From positions 16,998-80,997 of the forward strand of contig NZ_WHOS01000032.1 in assembly GCF_013340935.1 (NCBI RefSeq): a stretch of DNA of 64,000 nt. The letters run 5' to 3'. A program made the position numbers and the translations under genes. The notes beneath the pieces were generated by a model. It saw only the letters and a program-made list of their open reading frames with translations, had not been told where the DNA came from and did not search any database. This document shows positions 36,735 through 45,279 of this stretch, piece by piece (position 1 is the stretch's first letter; every line of letters starts with the position of its first letter). This stretch comes from Azospirillum melinis. GTDB lineage: Bacteria; Pseudomonadota; Alphaproteobacteria; Azospirillales; Azospirillaceae.

Positions 36735-37145
36735 TCACCTCTGAATTTTTCCAGCTTCGATAAGCAGCGAGCGTTTGGCGGCCTCGCAATGATCAAGGCT
36801 AGGAGTCCGCCGGCACATGATGAGTTTGCCCTGCCGGGTTTGTGGATCGTTTGACCAGAAGGCTGGATCATTGGGATCCATGGTTCCGGTGCGCGACCGC
36901 GCCTCGCGCAGGGCCACTTCGACGCTGGCCTGCTGGGCATTGACGCAGTCGGGGTCGCGGCCCAGACGGCCGGGGTCGTCGAAGCAGGCAAGCTGGACTT
37001 GCGCGCGCTCTCGCGGGTGGTCGGCGTACCAGCTTACGGTGCGCGGTTCCGTGGCCAGCGAGCCTTGCGCCGTCGCCGGTCCGCCGGCCAGTGCCAGGAC
37101 GAGAAGGGCGGGCTGGGCCCACTGGCGGAATGGTGTGCCGCTCAT
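36735..37145 (-). CDS. EexN-like entry-exclusion protein
   Basis: 136 aa with a signal peptide (QPALLVLALAGGPATAQG). The central TVSWYADHPRERAQVQLACF, then DDPGRLGRDPDCVNAQQA, matches the EexN pattern (Y-x-x-x-P-x-R-x-x-x-L-x-x-C-x-x-D-P-x-x-x-x-x-D-x-x-C-x-N-A). No lipobox is obvious. EexN proteins reduce redundant conjugation into cells that already hold the element. Its location between virB5 and virB6 is the usual one. Confidence 0.7.
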   Translation of the reverse strand: MSGTPFRQWAQPALLVLALAGGPATAQGSLATEPRTVSWYADHPRERAQVQLACFDDPGRLGRDPDCVNAQQASVEVALREARSRTGTMDPNDPAFWSNDPQTRQGKLIMCRRTPSLDHCEAAKRSLLIEAGKIQR

Positions 37146-37148
37146 CGC

Positions 37149-37877
37149 TCAGCCTCCCCGCGCCTTGGCCTGGTCGATCAGCGCGTCAATCGACTGCCGG
37201 CGCCGTTCCTGCTCGCGCTGGTCCTGGTTGCGCATTTGCGCCTGCTGCCACAGCACCAGCGATTGCGCCTGCACCTGCTGGGCCTGGATGTAGGCCTGCT
37301 CGGCGGTGAGGCGGGCGGCGAGGTCGGCCACCGCTTTGGCATCGCCGGCGCTGGCGAGCTGGCCCTCGATCGCCCGCAAGGCGGCGATCCGGCTGGCCGC
37401 CGACTGGTAAAGCCCGCTCGCCATCGCCTGCGCCCCGGCAATGCTGGTGGCGCTGCGCTGCATCTCCTGCGCCTGAAAGTCGGCGCCGGACGGCGCATAG
37501 ACGCGGTTGCGCTCCAGATTGCCCTGCGCCGCCGTGCCGAAGCCGCCCGGTCCGAGCGCGGTGCCGGTCATCACCGCGCCCAACTCGCCGCTTTGCGCCG
37601 GCAGGGCGTTGCGCAACGCCTCGACGTCGAGCTGGCGGCCGAGCTCGGTCAGTGCGTCCGACGGCGCATGGGCGACCGCCTGGTAGGTCTGCTGGAGCTG
37701 CTGGTACTGCTGTTGCATCATCTGCAGCTGCTGGGCCATCTGCTGCACCTGCTGCACCGCCTGGGCGAGGTTGGCGGGATCGATCACCGCCAGCTGGGCT
37801 CGGGCAGGCGGGGCCGGAGCCGCCGGGATCAGCGTGGCGGCGAGTGCCAGGGTGGGAAGCGCAAGGCGTCTGGTCAT
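37149..37877 (-). CDS. virB5: T4SS minor pilin VirB5/TrbJ
   Basis: 242 aa from the ATG at 37877 with GGAGA upstream. A signal peptide (RRLALPTLALAATLIPAAPA) is followed by DPANLAQAVQQVQQMAQQLQ and a Gln-rich helical body, with a second long helix (ARLTAEQAYIQAQQVQAQSL) at the end. It is exported to the periplasm and forms the pilus tip or adhesin. Composition and position fit TrbJ/VirB5. Confidence 0.88.
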   Translation of the reverse strand: MTRRLALPTLALAATLIPAAPAPPARAQLAVIDPANLAQAVQQVQQMAQQLQMMQQQYQQLQQTYQAVAHAPSDALTELGRQLDVEALRNALPAQSGELGAVMTGTALGPGGFGTAAQGNLERNRVYAPSGADFQAQEMQRSATSIAGAQAMASGLYQSAASRIAALRAIEGQLASAGDAKAVADLAARLTAEQAYIQAQQVQAQSLVLWQQAQMRNQDQREQERRRQSIDALIDQAKARGG

Positions 37878-37908
37878 CACCGGATCTCCATCCTTGGTGA
37901 GGGCGGTG

Positions 37909-40296
37909 TCATGTGAGGGCGCTGCGCCACTGCCGACGGTAGTGCGGCAGCCAGGCGGCGGGGGCCGCGCCATGCTCGGCGATCAGCCGCTCTACCAGTC
38001 GCACCATGCCGGCGCGGGCCGACAGCACCGCCACCAGATCGTCGAGCCCGCCGAGGTCGAGGGCGCAGGCGACCGACGCGGTGCCTTGCTTGAGCAGAAA
38101 GCGCCGGCCGCCGACGGTGAGGTCCTCGCGCACCGCGCGGAACTCCGGCTCCGTCAGCTTCAGCCCGTCCCGGTAGTCGGCGGCGTCGGCCCGCGGGTTC
38201 GGCATCAGGATCTGAGTCGGGCACTGCTCGATGATCGAATGGGCGATCGGGCTTTTGAGTGCGTCGGCCGGCGATTGGGTGCCGAGCATCACCAGCCCGT
38301 TCAGCTTGCGGATGGTCTTCAGCTTGTCGTTCACCAGCTCGCGAAAGCCGGGGTCGAGCAGCGCCTTCCAGAACTCGTCGATCACCAGCACCAGCCGGCG
38401 ACCGTCGAGCAGGCGCTCCACCCGGTGGAACAGGTAGGCCAGCACCGGGCCGCGGGCGATGGGGTCGTCGAGGAGTGCGGTGACGTCGAATCCCAAGAAG
38501 GGAGCGTCGAGCGCCAGGGCGTCGGCCTCATTGTCGAGCACCCAGCCGAGCGCGCCGCCACGGCACCAGCGCTCCAACCGGGCGCCGGGGCCGCCGGCTT
38601 CGGCTTGGCCGAGGAAGGCGCGCAGTTCGCCCAGCGCGCGCGCCTCGGGCGGCAGCGCCAGCACGGCGCGCAAGCCCAGGTCGAGCCGGCGCTCGGCCTC
38701 CGGCCCGAGTCCGACGCCCGGTTCACTGATCAGCGGCCGCAGCAGGCTCTTGAGGAAGGCGATGTCGGCGGGGGAGCCGGTGAGAGCTTTCAGCGGCGCC
38801 AGGCCCGACGGCGCACCGGCCGGCAGGACGAGGTAGGTGCCGCCGAGCGCGCGGGCCAGGATGTCGCCGCCGCGATCCTTGTCGAAGAACACCACCTGCG
38901 CCCCCTGGCGTCCGGCCAGCGCCGCCAGGAACAGCATCAGCGTCGTCTTGCCCGAACCGGCCGGCCCGGCGACAAAGACGTTGCCGAGGTCGCTCACCGT
39001 GCCGGTGGGGGCGTGCAGGTGGAAGCGGTAGGCGGTGCCCCCGCTGGTGCGCAGCAGGGTCAGCGGCTCGCCCCAATGGCCCTGCGCCGCCCCGGCCGGG
39101 TAGTTGTGCAGGCTGGCCATGGCGGCGAAGTTGCGCGAGCTGATCGCCCCGGGACGGGTGCGCAGCCGCAGGTTTCCTGGCAGCTGCGCCCAGTAGGCCG
39201 CCTCCAGCGCCAAATCCTCGCGTGCCACCACAGCACCGCTCTCGGCCAGATCGCGCCGGGCGCGGGCGGCGACCTCGCGCAGGCCCGCCAGCGTGCCGGC
39301 GAAGATGATCAGGCTCAGATGATGGTCGCCCATGACGAAGGCGTTGGAGGCCAGGAGGTCGGCCGCCTCGCTGAGCGCCGCGGTCTGGCTGGCCGCCTTG
39401 TCCTCAGCCGTCACCATCTGGTTCTGTTTGCGGGTCAGCACGGCCTGGGCCGCCTGCTTGGGGAGAAAGCCGAAGCTCTGGGTCAGCACGCAGCGGTAGG
39501 GGGCGGCCAGCACCGCGTCGAACATGCCGGGCCAACTGGTGGCGGGATATTCGCGCAGGCCGAAGGCGGCGGCATAGCTGGAGCCGCCGGGACCGCGGAT
39601 TTCGATCGCCTCGCGCCCGACGATGACGCGGTCGGTGTAGATCGCGCCGCCGAGATGGCCGCTGACCAAGGGCACCGACAGCGATTGCCCGGTCAAGATC
39701 AGCCGCAAGGCCTCGGCCGGCTCGGAGAACAGCACGCCGCCCTGCTCGCGCAAGCCCAGACGCCGGGCTGTGTGGTCGTCGAGTTCGGCGAGGAGAGTGG
39801 CGACGATGGCATCAAGCGCCTCCAGGGACACGGGGCTGGCCGGGCGGGCAAGGTCGCCGCGCCGGCGCCGGGCGAAGAGGCTGGCCAGCCGGCTGCGCTC
39901 GCCGGCTCCGGCCGGGCGCAGCAGCACCGACAGGTAAAGACGGTTGCAGAACAGCCCGCCGGCCAGCAGGCGCGCCCGGTAGGCGGCGTCGAGCTCACGG
40001 GCGAAGGCGCTGGCGCAAGGGGCAGCGGGATAGCAAGGGTCGTTGTCCAGCGTACGGACGGTGTGGGTGGCAAGCACCAGCCGGTCGGACGCGATGTTGC
40101 GCAGCAGCAGGTTGCGCCGGGCGTGGCGGGCATTGACCTCAGCGGCCGCCGCCATCTCGAAGCCAGCGCCACCGAGTTCGATCATGGCGAGCAGCGCGCC
40201 GTCATCGAGCAGCAGCGTGCCGGGGGCGGCGTGGCCGAGATATGGGACATAGGTGTCGGGCTCGCGCTCGCGCGTCCAAAGCGCCGTGTCAGGCAT
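37909..40296 (-). CDS. virB4: type IV secretion ATPase VirB4
   Basis: 795 aa. The N-terminal CagE/VirB4 domain (about 1-400) contains TYVPYLGHAAPGTLLLDDGA, NRLYLSVLLRP and LTRKQNQMVTAEDKAASQTA. The AAA-type motor has Walker A VAGPAGSGKTTL, VVFFDKDRGGD, Walker B LVLVIDEFWKAL and the TQSPADALKSPIAHSIIEQC block. It drives pilus biogenesis with VirB11. The start overlaps virB3 by 8 bp. Confidence 0.95.
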   Translation of the reverse strand: MPDTALWTREREPDTYVPYLGHAAPGTLLLDDGALLAMIELGGAGFEMAAAAEVNARHARRNLLLRNIASDRLVLATHTVRTLDNDPCYPAAPCASAFARELDAAYRARLLAGGLFCNRLYLSVLLRPAGAGERSRLASLFARRRRGDLARPASPVSLEALDAIVATLLAELDDHTARRLGLREQGGVLFSEPAEALRLILTGQSLSVPLVSGHLGGAIYTDRVIVGREAIEIRGPGGSSYAAAFGLREYPATSWPGMFDAVLAAPYRCVLTQSFGFLPKQAAQAVLTRKQNQMVTAEDKAASQTAALSEAADLLASNAFVMGDHHLSLIIFAGTLAGLREVAARARRDLAESGAVVAREDLALEAAYWAQLPGNLRLRTRPGAISSRNFAAMASLHNYPAGAAQGHWGEPLTLLRTSGGTAYRFHLHAPTGTVSDLGNVFVAGPAGSGKTTLMLFLAALAGRQGAQVVFFDKDRGGDILARALGGTYLVLPAGAPSGLAPLKALTGSPADIAFLKSLLRPLISEPGVGLGPEAERRLDLGLRAVLALPPEARALGELRAFLGQAEAGGPGARLERWCRGGALGWVLDNEADALALDAPFLGFDVTALLDDPIARGPVLAYLFHRVERLLDGRRLVLVIDEFWKALLDPGFRELVNDKLKTIRKLNGLVMLGTQSPADALKSPIAHSIIEQCPTQILMPNPRADAADYRDGLKLTEPEFRAVREDLTVGGRRFLLKQGTASVACALDLGGLDDLVAVLSARAGMVRLVERLIAEHGAAPAAWLPHYRRQWRSALT

Positions 40297-40627
40297 GGAT
40301 GCGGACCTCCCGGGTGCTGCGGGCGGCCCTCAGCGGCAGCGGACTGACCGAGGAGCCGCCCCAATAGCCGGTGTTGCGGGCACGCGCCTTGGTGTCGGCC
40401 CACAGCCGCAGTGTGCCGAACAGATGGACGTCGCGGGCCACCAGAACCCGCAGGGCGTGGTGGAGGACGACGCCGATCAGCAGCCAGGCGGGGTTACCGG
40501 CCAGGACGAAGACGATGCTGGTGGCCATGCCGTTGACCGCCACCGCCTCCAAGGGCACGCCGCGCCACATCGCCGGGCGGGTGCAGGCGAGGAACAACGG
40601 GTCTTCGACGAGGATGTCGGCCTCCAT
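40289..40627 (-). CDS. virB3: T4SS membrane protein VirB3
   Basis: 112 aa. The N-terminal VEDPLFLACTRPAMWRGVPL is the VirB3 hallmark (D-P-L-x-x-x-x-T-R-P). It is followed by two short spans (VNGMATSIVFVLAGNPAWLL) and RVLVARDVHLFGTLRLW. It associates with VirB4 at the inner membrane. The start codon lies 1 bp before the virB2 stop, and the end overlaps virB4. Confidence 0.93.
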   Translation of the reverse strand: MEADILVEDPLFLACTRPAMWRGVPLEAVAVNGMATSIVFVLAGNPAWLLIGVVLHHALRVLVARDVHLFGTLRLWADTKARARNTGYWGGSSVSPLPLRAARSTREVRIHA

Positions 40628-40628
40628 G

Positions 40629-40997
40629 TCAGGCCCCGACGATCTGGGTGACGATCCAGGCGGAGGAGAAGATCAGCATGATGCCGAGCAGCACGCCGCC
40701 GGCGGTGCGCAGGCTGAGCGCGCCCATCACCGCGCCGATGCCGAGGATGCAGATAGCGATCACCGCGATCAGCTTCCCGGGGGTGCCGGTGAGGAGGTTG
40801 ACGAGATTCTGCAGGAAGGTGCTGAGGTCGCCGCCACCGCCGGCCGCCTGGGCAAAGGCGGGGGCGGTGGCCAGCAATACCAGCAATCCGACGCCGAGCG
40901 CCGTCAGGTGGGAGTGGCGGATGCGGCCGGCGCGGGCGCTGATGAGGGCGGGCCCGGCAGCCGGGCGCAGGGCGGGCACGGAGTGGAAGTTGACCAT
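40629..40997 (-). CDS. virB2: major T4SS pilin VirB2/TrbC
   Basis: 122 aa prepilin. A long signal sequence ends at APAFAQAAGGGG, giving a mature pilin of about 70 residues. It has two hydrophobic helices, LIAVIAICILGIGAVMGALS and LLGIMLIFSSAWIVTQIVGA, around a short polar loop. This matches the VirB2 layout. It is the pilus subunit. Confidence 0.92.
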   Translation of the reverse strand: MVNFHSVPALRPAAGPALISARAGRIRHSHLTALGVGLLVLLATAPAFAQAAGGGGDLSTFLQNLVNLLTGTPGKLIAVIAICILGIGAVMGALSLRTAGGVLLGIMLIFSSAWIVTQIVGA

Positions 40998-41041
40998 GGA
41001 CGAAGGCCTCCTCGAAACTGGGCTGGGGGCTTGTCAGGACG

Positions 41042-41725
41042 CTAGGGTCGGCCCTCCGGTGCCGGCGGGCGGTCCGGCGGGTGCGGAGCGGGTATGGCCG
41101 GCAGCGGCGGTGGCCTCAGGGCGCGCTCGCGGTCGCGACGGGCCCGCGCGTAGACATCCCAGGCCGGCGGCTCCGGCTCGAGGACCGCCGCGGCTGCGGG
41201 CGGCGAGGGTGCCGGCCTCTCGGGATCGGAATTTGCTGTCCCCTCCAGCCGGATCGCCGGCACCACCGCGGTTGCCGCGGCATGAACGCGGGCGACATAG
41301 CCGTTGGCGACGCCGCGGGAGGGCGAGCCGGTGTAACGCGACAGCGCCCGCACCAGCGCCTGTTGACCATCCTCGCCGTCCTGGAGATCGAAGCCGCCCG
41401 CCAGCACCCGCGCGCCGGCGGCGATGTTACGGCAAGCTTCGAAAGCGTCGGCCACGCTGAGGCCAAGTTGGGCCAGGGTGGTGCTGTTCAACTGCATCAA
41501 GCCAAGATCGAGAGAATGACCCCGGCGCAAGTGCTCGGTCGCCTGGGCGACTGCGGCGGCGGGGCTGGACGGGCGGTGGGAGCAGCCAGCGCTGGCATCG
41601 CCGATCGCCAGCGGATCGAGGCCGGTTTCGGCGTGGGCGACGGCGGCGAGCGTGCCGACATGCACCCCTGGGCCGCAGGTGGCGGCCAGCTGGAGGAAAA
41701 GCGCCATTGAGAGGGTCATCGCCAT
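41042..41725 (-). CDS. virB1: lytic transglycosylase VirB1
   Basis: 227 aa, ATG at 41725 with GGGAGA upstream. The SLT domain carries VHVGTLAAVAHAETGLDPLA with the catalytic Glu (HAETG), then LDLGLMQLNSTTL, ACRNIAAGARVLAGGF and VRALSRYTGSPSRG. The C-terminal 60 residues are Pro-rich. It opens peptidoglycan for the channel. The first residues are only weakly signal-like, so export may rely on the N-terminal hydrophobic helix. Confidence 0.9.
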   Translation of the reverse strand: MAMTLSMALFLQLAATCGPGVHVGTLAAVAHAETGLDPLAIGDASAGCSHRPSSPAAAVAQATEHLRRGHSLDLGLMQLNSTTLAQLGLSVADAFEACRNIAAGARVLAGGFDLQDGEDGQQALVRALSRYTGSPSRGVANGYVARVHAAATAVVPAIRLEGTANSDPERPAPSPPAAAAVLEPEPPAWDVYARARRDRERALRPPPLPAIPAPHPPDRPPAPEGRP

Positions 41726-41800
41726 TCTCCCGGCCGGAGAGAGGCGGCACCGGCACCGGCCGCCCAGAGCCGGGCCGACGGGTGGGCAAGGCCCGGCGTC

Positions 41801-42136
41801 TCAGTCCAGCGGCAGCGGTCCGGTCGCCGCCAAGTCTTGGGCGAGTGCTTTGTAGCGGGCGAGTTCGGGGTCGCCGGCGAGGTAGACCGGAACGCAGCCG
41901 GCAAAGCCGAACTCCACCCGGATGAGGGTGAGCAGGCGGTCGAGGTCGCGGTAGGTGCGGTCGCCGCGGTCGTTCCAGGTGCGCAAGGGCAGGAAGTCGC
42001 GCCGCCAACTCGCCCGCAGATAGGCGAGATGCTCGACTGCGCGGCCGATGCTTTTGGTGACGACCAGAACATTGCGGATGCGACCGCCCTCCTGGAGGGC
42101 CTGCCTGATCTCGCCTTCCTGCAACCCGGTCGCCAA
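41801..42136 (-). CDS. hypothetical protein at the head of the virB operon
   Basis: 111 aa, TTG at 42136 behind GGAGCGGGG; the start is uncertain. I do not recognise it. The translation looks real: IRNVLVVTKSIGRAVEHLAY, LRASWRRDFLPLRTWNDRGD, LDRLLTLIRVEFGFAGCVPV, ending LAQDLAATGPLPLD. No signal peptide or membrane span is visible. Being first in the operon, 75 bp before virB1, it might regulate or assist the T4SS. Confidence 0.6.
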   Translation of the reverse strand: MATGLQEGEIRQALQEGGRIRNVLVVTKSIGRAVEHLAYLRASWRRDFLPLRTWNDRGDRTYRDLDRLLTLIRVEFGFAGCVPVYLAGDPELARYKALAQDLAATGPLPLD

Positions 42137-42635
42137 GCCCCGCTCCCGCCGTTCCGCCCCCCTGCGCGCCGACAGGGCGGCCCGGCCCGGTCGACCGGCC
42201 GCAGCCAGCCAGTGTCGTGAGGCGTCCCGCCTGCCGCTGCTGTCTTACCAGCGCAAGCGCAGCTGGAGCGAGTGGTACTTGCGGATAGGCACCTCATCAT
42301 TCCGTGGGCCTCCCTTGGAAGAGCGCACAGGCGTTTAGAATGAAAAAAAGGACGGTGTTTTTATAAAAACACCAATCGCGGAGGGCAGGCTGGATACAGC
42401 GGAAACGGGAAAATCATTGCCGCGCGAACACGCAGTGGGGTGGGACAAAAAGCGGCTTTCTGCCGGTCTTCCGGGACTCGTTCGTGCAAGGAGGACGCGA
42501 ACGGCGGTCGCCTTTGTAGTCACGCACGCTGAGCCGACATTTCGCCGACGATCAAAGCGATTTTGTAAAAACGCCCCGGTGCGGGCCCGGCCTGGGGACG
42601 GCGTGCGGCTGGGCACCCCCCTTTGAGGAGGTCCG
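42137..42635. promoter_or_regulatory. divergent control region of the virB and parAB operons, with a 20-bp palindrome
   Basis: About 500 bp between a minus-strand operon and parA. A perfect 20-bp palindrome GGTGTTTTTATAAAAACACC lies at 42354-42373. A related AT-rich motif TTTTGTAAAAACG lies near 42551-42566, closer to parA. No gene is supported. The palindrome would suit a dimeric repressor that controls transfer and partition genes, by analogy with Kor-type control in other conjugative plasmids. That is inference. Confidence 0.5.
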
Positions 42636-43379
42636 ATGAAAACATTGGCCGTGATGAACGAGAAGGGCGGGGTCGGCAAGACCAGTCTCACCGCCCATGC
42701 CGGCTGGTATCTGGCCGAGCGCTTCCGCACGCTGGTGATCGACCTCGACCAGCAGGCCAACCTCACCGCCACGCTGGGCGCGCATCTTGGGCGGGTCGAC
42801 AGCGTCGACCTGTTCGTCCGCCCGACCCGGGTGCCGGAAGCCGGCCGCCTGACCGTCACCCGCTCGACCCGCGACCTGCTCGGCGTGGAAGGGGCGGAAC
42901 GCGCCTGCATCGCCACCTTCCGCGACAGCCTTGCGGCGATGGCGACCGATTACGACGTGTGCGTGATTGACACCCCACCGGCGCTGACGAACCGCACCTT
43001 TGGCGCCCTCTTGGCAGCCGACGCGGTGCTGGCGCCAATCGGCATCAACGATTACTCGCTCCAGGGGGTGGCCGAACTCTTACGCGCCATCAAAGGGGTG
43101 GCGCGGCACTATGACCGGCCTGAGCCCCTGTTTCTCGGGCTGTTGCCCTCGATCTTCGACCGCAAGAGCCGGCGCGAGCGCGCGCTGTTCGAGAGCCTGG
43201 CCGCCGACCTCGGCCAGCTGCTGTTTCCCGGCCTGCTGGCCAAGCGCGATGCTTATGCCCGTGCCGCCAGCGACCGCGCGCCGGTCTGGGCGATGCCGGG
43301 CAGTGCGGCGCGCGAGGCGGCTTCGGAGATTCGCGGCGTGCTCGCCACCGTGGCCGAGCGGATGGAACTCCGGCCATGA
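42636..43379 (+). CDS. parA: ParA-family partition ATPase
   Basis: 247 aa, ATG at 42636 with GAGGAGGT upstream. Deviant Walker A NEKGGVGKTSLT (lysine signature), TLVIDLDQQANLT (A'), DYDVCVIDTPPAL (Walker B) and APIGINDYSLQGV. The N-terminus lacks an HTH, so it is a short (Ib-like) ParA. It moves the element's ParB-DNA complexes to keep the replicon stable. Its stop overlaps the parB start (ATGA). Confidence 0.93.
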   Translation: MKTLAVMNEKGGVGKTSLTAHAGWYLAERFRTLVIDLDQQANLTATLGAHLGRVDSVDLFVRPTRVPEAGRLTVTRSTRDLLGVEGAERACIATFRDSLAAMATDYDVCVIDTPPALTNRTFGALLAADAVLAPIGINDYSLQGVAELLRAIKGVARHYDRPEPLFLGLLPSIFDRKSRRERALFESLAADLGQLLFPGLLAKRDAYARAASDRAPVWAMPGSAAREAASEIRGVLATVAERMELRP

Positions 43380-44407
43380 GCGGGCCGGTCAAACCGCGTG
43401 CCGCCTTCGCCGCGGCCAGCTTTACGGCGTTGCGCGCGGCGTTGGGCGAAGGGCAGGGTGAGGTGCTGCACCTGCCGCTCGCCGACATCGACGAGGACCC
43501 CGGTCAGCCGCGCACCCTCTTTGAGGAAGAGGAGTTGGCGCTCTTGGCCGCATCCATCCGCGCGCACGGCGTGGTGCAGCCGGTGGTGGTGCGGCCGGCG
43601 GTGGACGGGCGGTACCGGCTCGCCTTCGGGGCGCGGCGGCTGCGAGCCGCCCGGCTGGCCGGCCTTGCCGACATCCCAGCGGTGATCCGGCGGGCGGGCG
43701 ACGGCGACTTCGCTGGCCAAGTGATCGAGAACCAGCACCGCGCCCCCCTGTCCAACAGCGATCTCGCAACCGCCATCAGGCGGCTGGCGGCAGACGGGCA
43801 CACCGGCAAGCAGATCGCCACAATCTGCGCACTCAAGGGGTATGAAGTTTCGGCGTTCCGCCAAGCCGTCAACTTTCCGCCCGAACTGCGGGCGCGCATG
43901 GACCATGCCGACATGCGGGCGCTCTACGACCTCTATCGGCAATGGCGCAAGACCCCCGACGCCGTGCTCGACGCCCTGCCAGCGGCCGACGTGGTCCTCA
44001 CCATCACCGATGCGCGTCGGATTGTCGGCGCCATCACCGGCCGACCGACCGGCAGCCTCGTTCCAGATCGGCCGATGCCAGCATCTGCGGCCCCGGATCC
44101 AGTTCATGACGGCACCAGCGTGCCGGCTGCCAGCCTCCCGCACGGTGACCTTTTCCACGGTACAAACCCCACCATGCCGGAGGGGTATGGGCGGAAGAAG
44201 GACGAATCGAAGCTGAAGGCAGCCCCGGGACCAACGGCGGTCGGCACGGTGCAGCAGCCGGTGTTCCTTGTTACGGCCGGCGACGGGGCGGAGGGCCGCC
44301 TGATCGTCGATCGGCGGGCCGGCGGGGCCGGATTGGTGCTGGTGGCCTACGCCAGCGGCGTCGCGGAGGTAAAGGCGGCCGATCTGCGCATCGTGCGCGT
44401 CGAGTGA
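43376..44407 (+). CDS. parB: ParB-family partition protein
   Basis: 343 aa. The ParB/Srx N-terminal domain has LHLPLADIDEDPGQPRTLFE, ASIRAHGVVQPVVVRPAVDG, LAFGARRLRAARLAGLADIP (CTPase motif GxRR region) and QVIENQHRAPLSNSDLATAI. HTH follows, then a Pro/Gly-rich linker and a beta-rich C-terminal dimer part (VTAGDGAEGRLIVDRRAGGA). It is coupled to parA. Possible binding sites (TTTTGCACGGTGCAAAC and relatives) lie in its own 3' part and just downstream. Confidence 0.92.
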   Translation: MSGPVKPRAAFAAASFTALRAALGEGQGEVLHLPLADIDEDPGQPRTLFEEEELALLAASIRAHGVVQPVVVRPAVDGRYRLAFGARRLRAARLAGLADIPAVIRRAGDGDFAGQVIENQHRAPLSNSDLATAIRRLAADGHTGKQIATICALKGYEVSAFRQAVNFPPELRARMDHADMRALYDLYRQWRKTPDAVLDALPAADVVLTITDARRIVGAITGRPTGSLVPDRPMPASAAPDPVHDGTSVPAASLPHGDLFHGTNPTMPEGYGRKKDESKLKAAPGPTAVGTVQQPVFLVTAGDGAEGRLIVDRRAGGAGLVLVAYASGVAEVKAADLRIVRVE

Positions 44408-44456
44408 CCGGCTTATTGGGAGGCGAAGCGCATCGCAGGTTTTGCACGGTGCAAAC
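44151..44456. promoter_or_regulatory. cluster of related dyad motifs, candidate parS
   Basis: Three copies share the core CACGGT with flanking symmetry: TTTTCCACGGTACAAAC (44151-44167) and GCACGGTGCA (44244-44253), both inside parB, and TTTTGCACGGTGCAAAC (44440-44456), 33 bp after its stop. The last contains the perfect dyad TTTGCAC-G-GTGCAAA. First and last match at 15 of 17 positions. parS sites commonly lie within or beside parAB, but the assignment is inference. Confidence 0.45.
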
Positions 44457-44546
44457 GCAAGCGGGTCTTTGACGGCATCGAGGATTAGGGAGGGAAGGGG
44501 GAGGGCAGGATATGTTTGGTGGGAGCAGGTTTGAAACGAGGCTGGC

Positions 44547-45206
44547 GTGATGCCGCCAAAGCCCGGACAGAAGATGGTTGGAGGCTATGTCGATGCCGCT
44601 CTGGCTGAGCGGTTCCAGGCCTGGGCGCGGCGGACCGACGGTGGTGCCTCTGCCGCGTTGCGGCGGCTCATCCTCCAGGCGATGGACGGTCAGACGCCGG
44701 CCGCGCCGCAAGGGAGCGGAACGGGCCACCAAGTCGGGGTCCGCTTCAAGGACGCCGAGCGCGCGGCTCTGGCCGAGGCCGCCCGGGCCCATGGCACCAG
44801 TTCCGCGACCTGGCTACGCTCGCTGGCCTTGGTGCACCTGATGGGGCGGCCGCAGTGGAATCCGGCGGAGGTGGAGGCGCTGCGCGCGGTGTTCCGTGAA
44901 CTGCGGGCCATCGGCACCAGCCTCGAGCGCAGCATTCGCACGCTGACCCAGGCTGCCGATGCTGGCCTGTGTCCGTGGGAACACCGCGACGCCGCGCGCA
45001 AGGCCGGCGATCTGGTCCGGATCGAGATGCGCCGCCTCGTCGCGGTGATGACCGGCAACTTTGATTATTGGGGCCTGCCGGATGCCGAGCGCCCGGATGC
45101 GGCGCCAGGGGCGGCCGAGCGTGCCGCAGCCGCAATCCGCATGGCCGAAAAGCGTCGGAAGAATCGGCCGCGGCGGCTGGCCGCGCGCTGCCGTGAGGAC
45201 GGATGA
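44547..45206 (+). CDS. MobC-like relaxosome accessory protein
   Basis: 219 aa. An N-terminal ribbon-helix-helix-like stretch (KMVGGYVDAALAERFQAWAR, ASAALRRLILQAM) is followed by a second similar block (VRFKDAERAALAEAARAHGT, SSATWLRSLALVHLMG). Then comes a helical region, VEALRAVFRELRAIGTSLER and SIRTLTQA, resembling the G-x-N/S-L-x-x-x-x-x-x-L segment of MobC proteins. The C-terminus is basic. It likely bends oriT DNA for the relaxase, whose gene is at the other border. The 140-bp gap upstream (44408-44546) is a candidate oriT region. The family call is moderate. Confidence 0.55.
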   Translation: MMPPKPGQKMVGGYVDAALAERFQAWARRTDGGASAALRRLILQAMDGQTPAAPQGSGTGHQVGVRFKDAERAALAEAARAHGTSSATWLRSLALVHLMGRPQWNPAEVEALRAVFRELRAIGTSLERSIRTLTQAADAGLCPWEHRDAARKAGDLVRIEMRRLVAVMTGNFDYWGLPDAERPDAAPGAAERAAAAIRMAEKRRKNRPRRLAARCREDG

Positions 45207-45279
45207 TATGCGCGGGCACAGGGCTGGCGTGATGCGCGGTGGACGCAAATTGAAGCGGCGCCAACCGGATTGAAATCGA

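Noticed and set aside
36817..37293. Plus-strand frames opposite eexN and virB5
   Set aside because: Antisense to coupled T4SS genes and without family features.
42417..42626. Short plus-strand frame upstream of parA
   Set aside because: Arg-rich translation with no motif; it lies in the control region and overlaps the parA ribosome-binding site.
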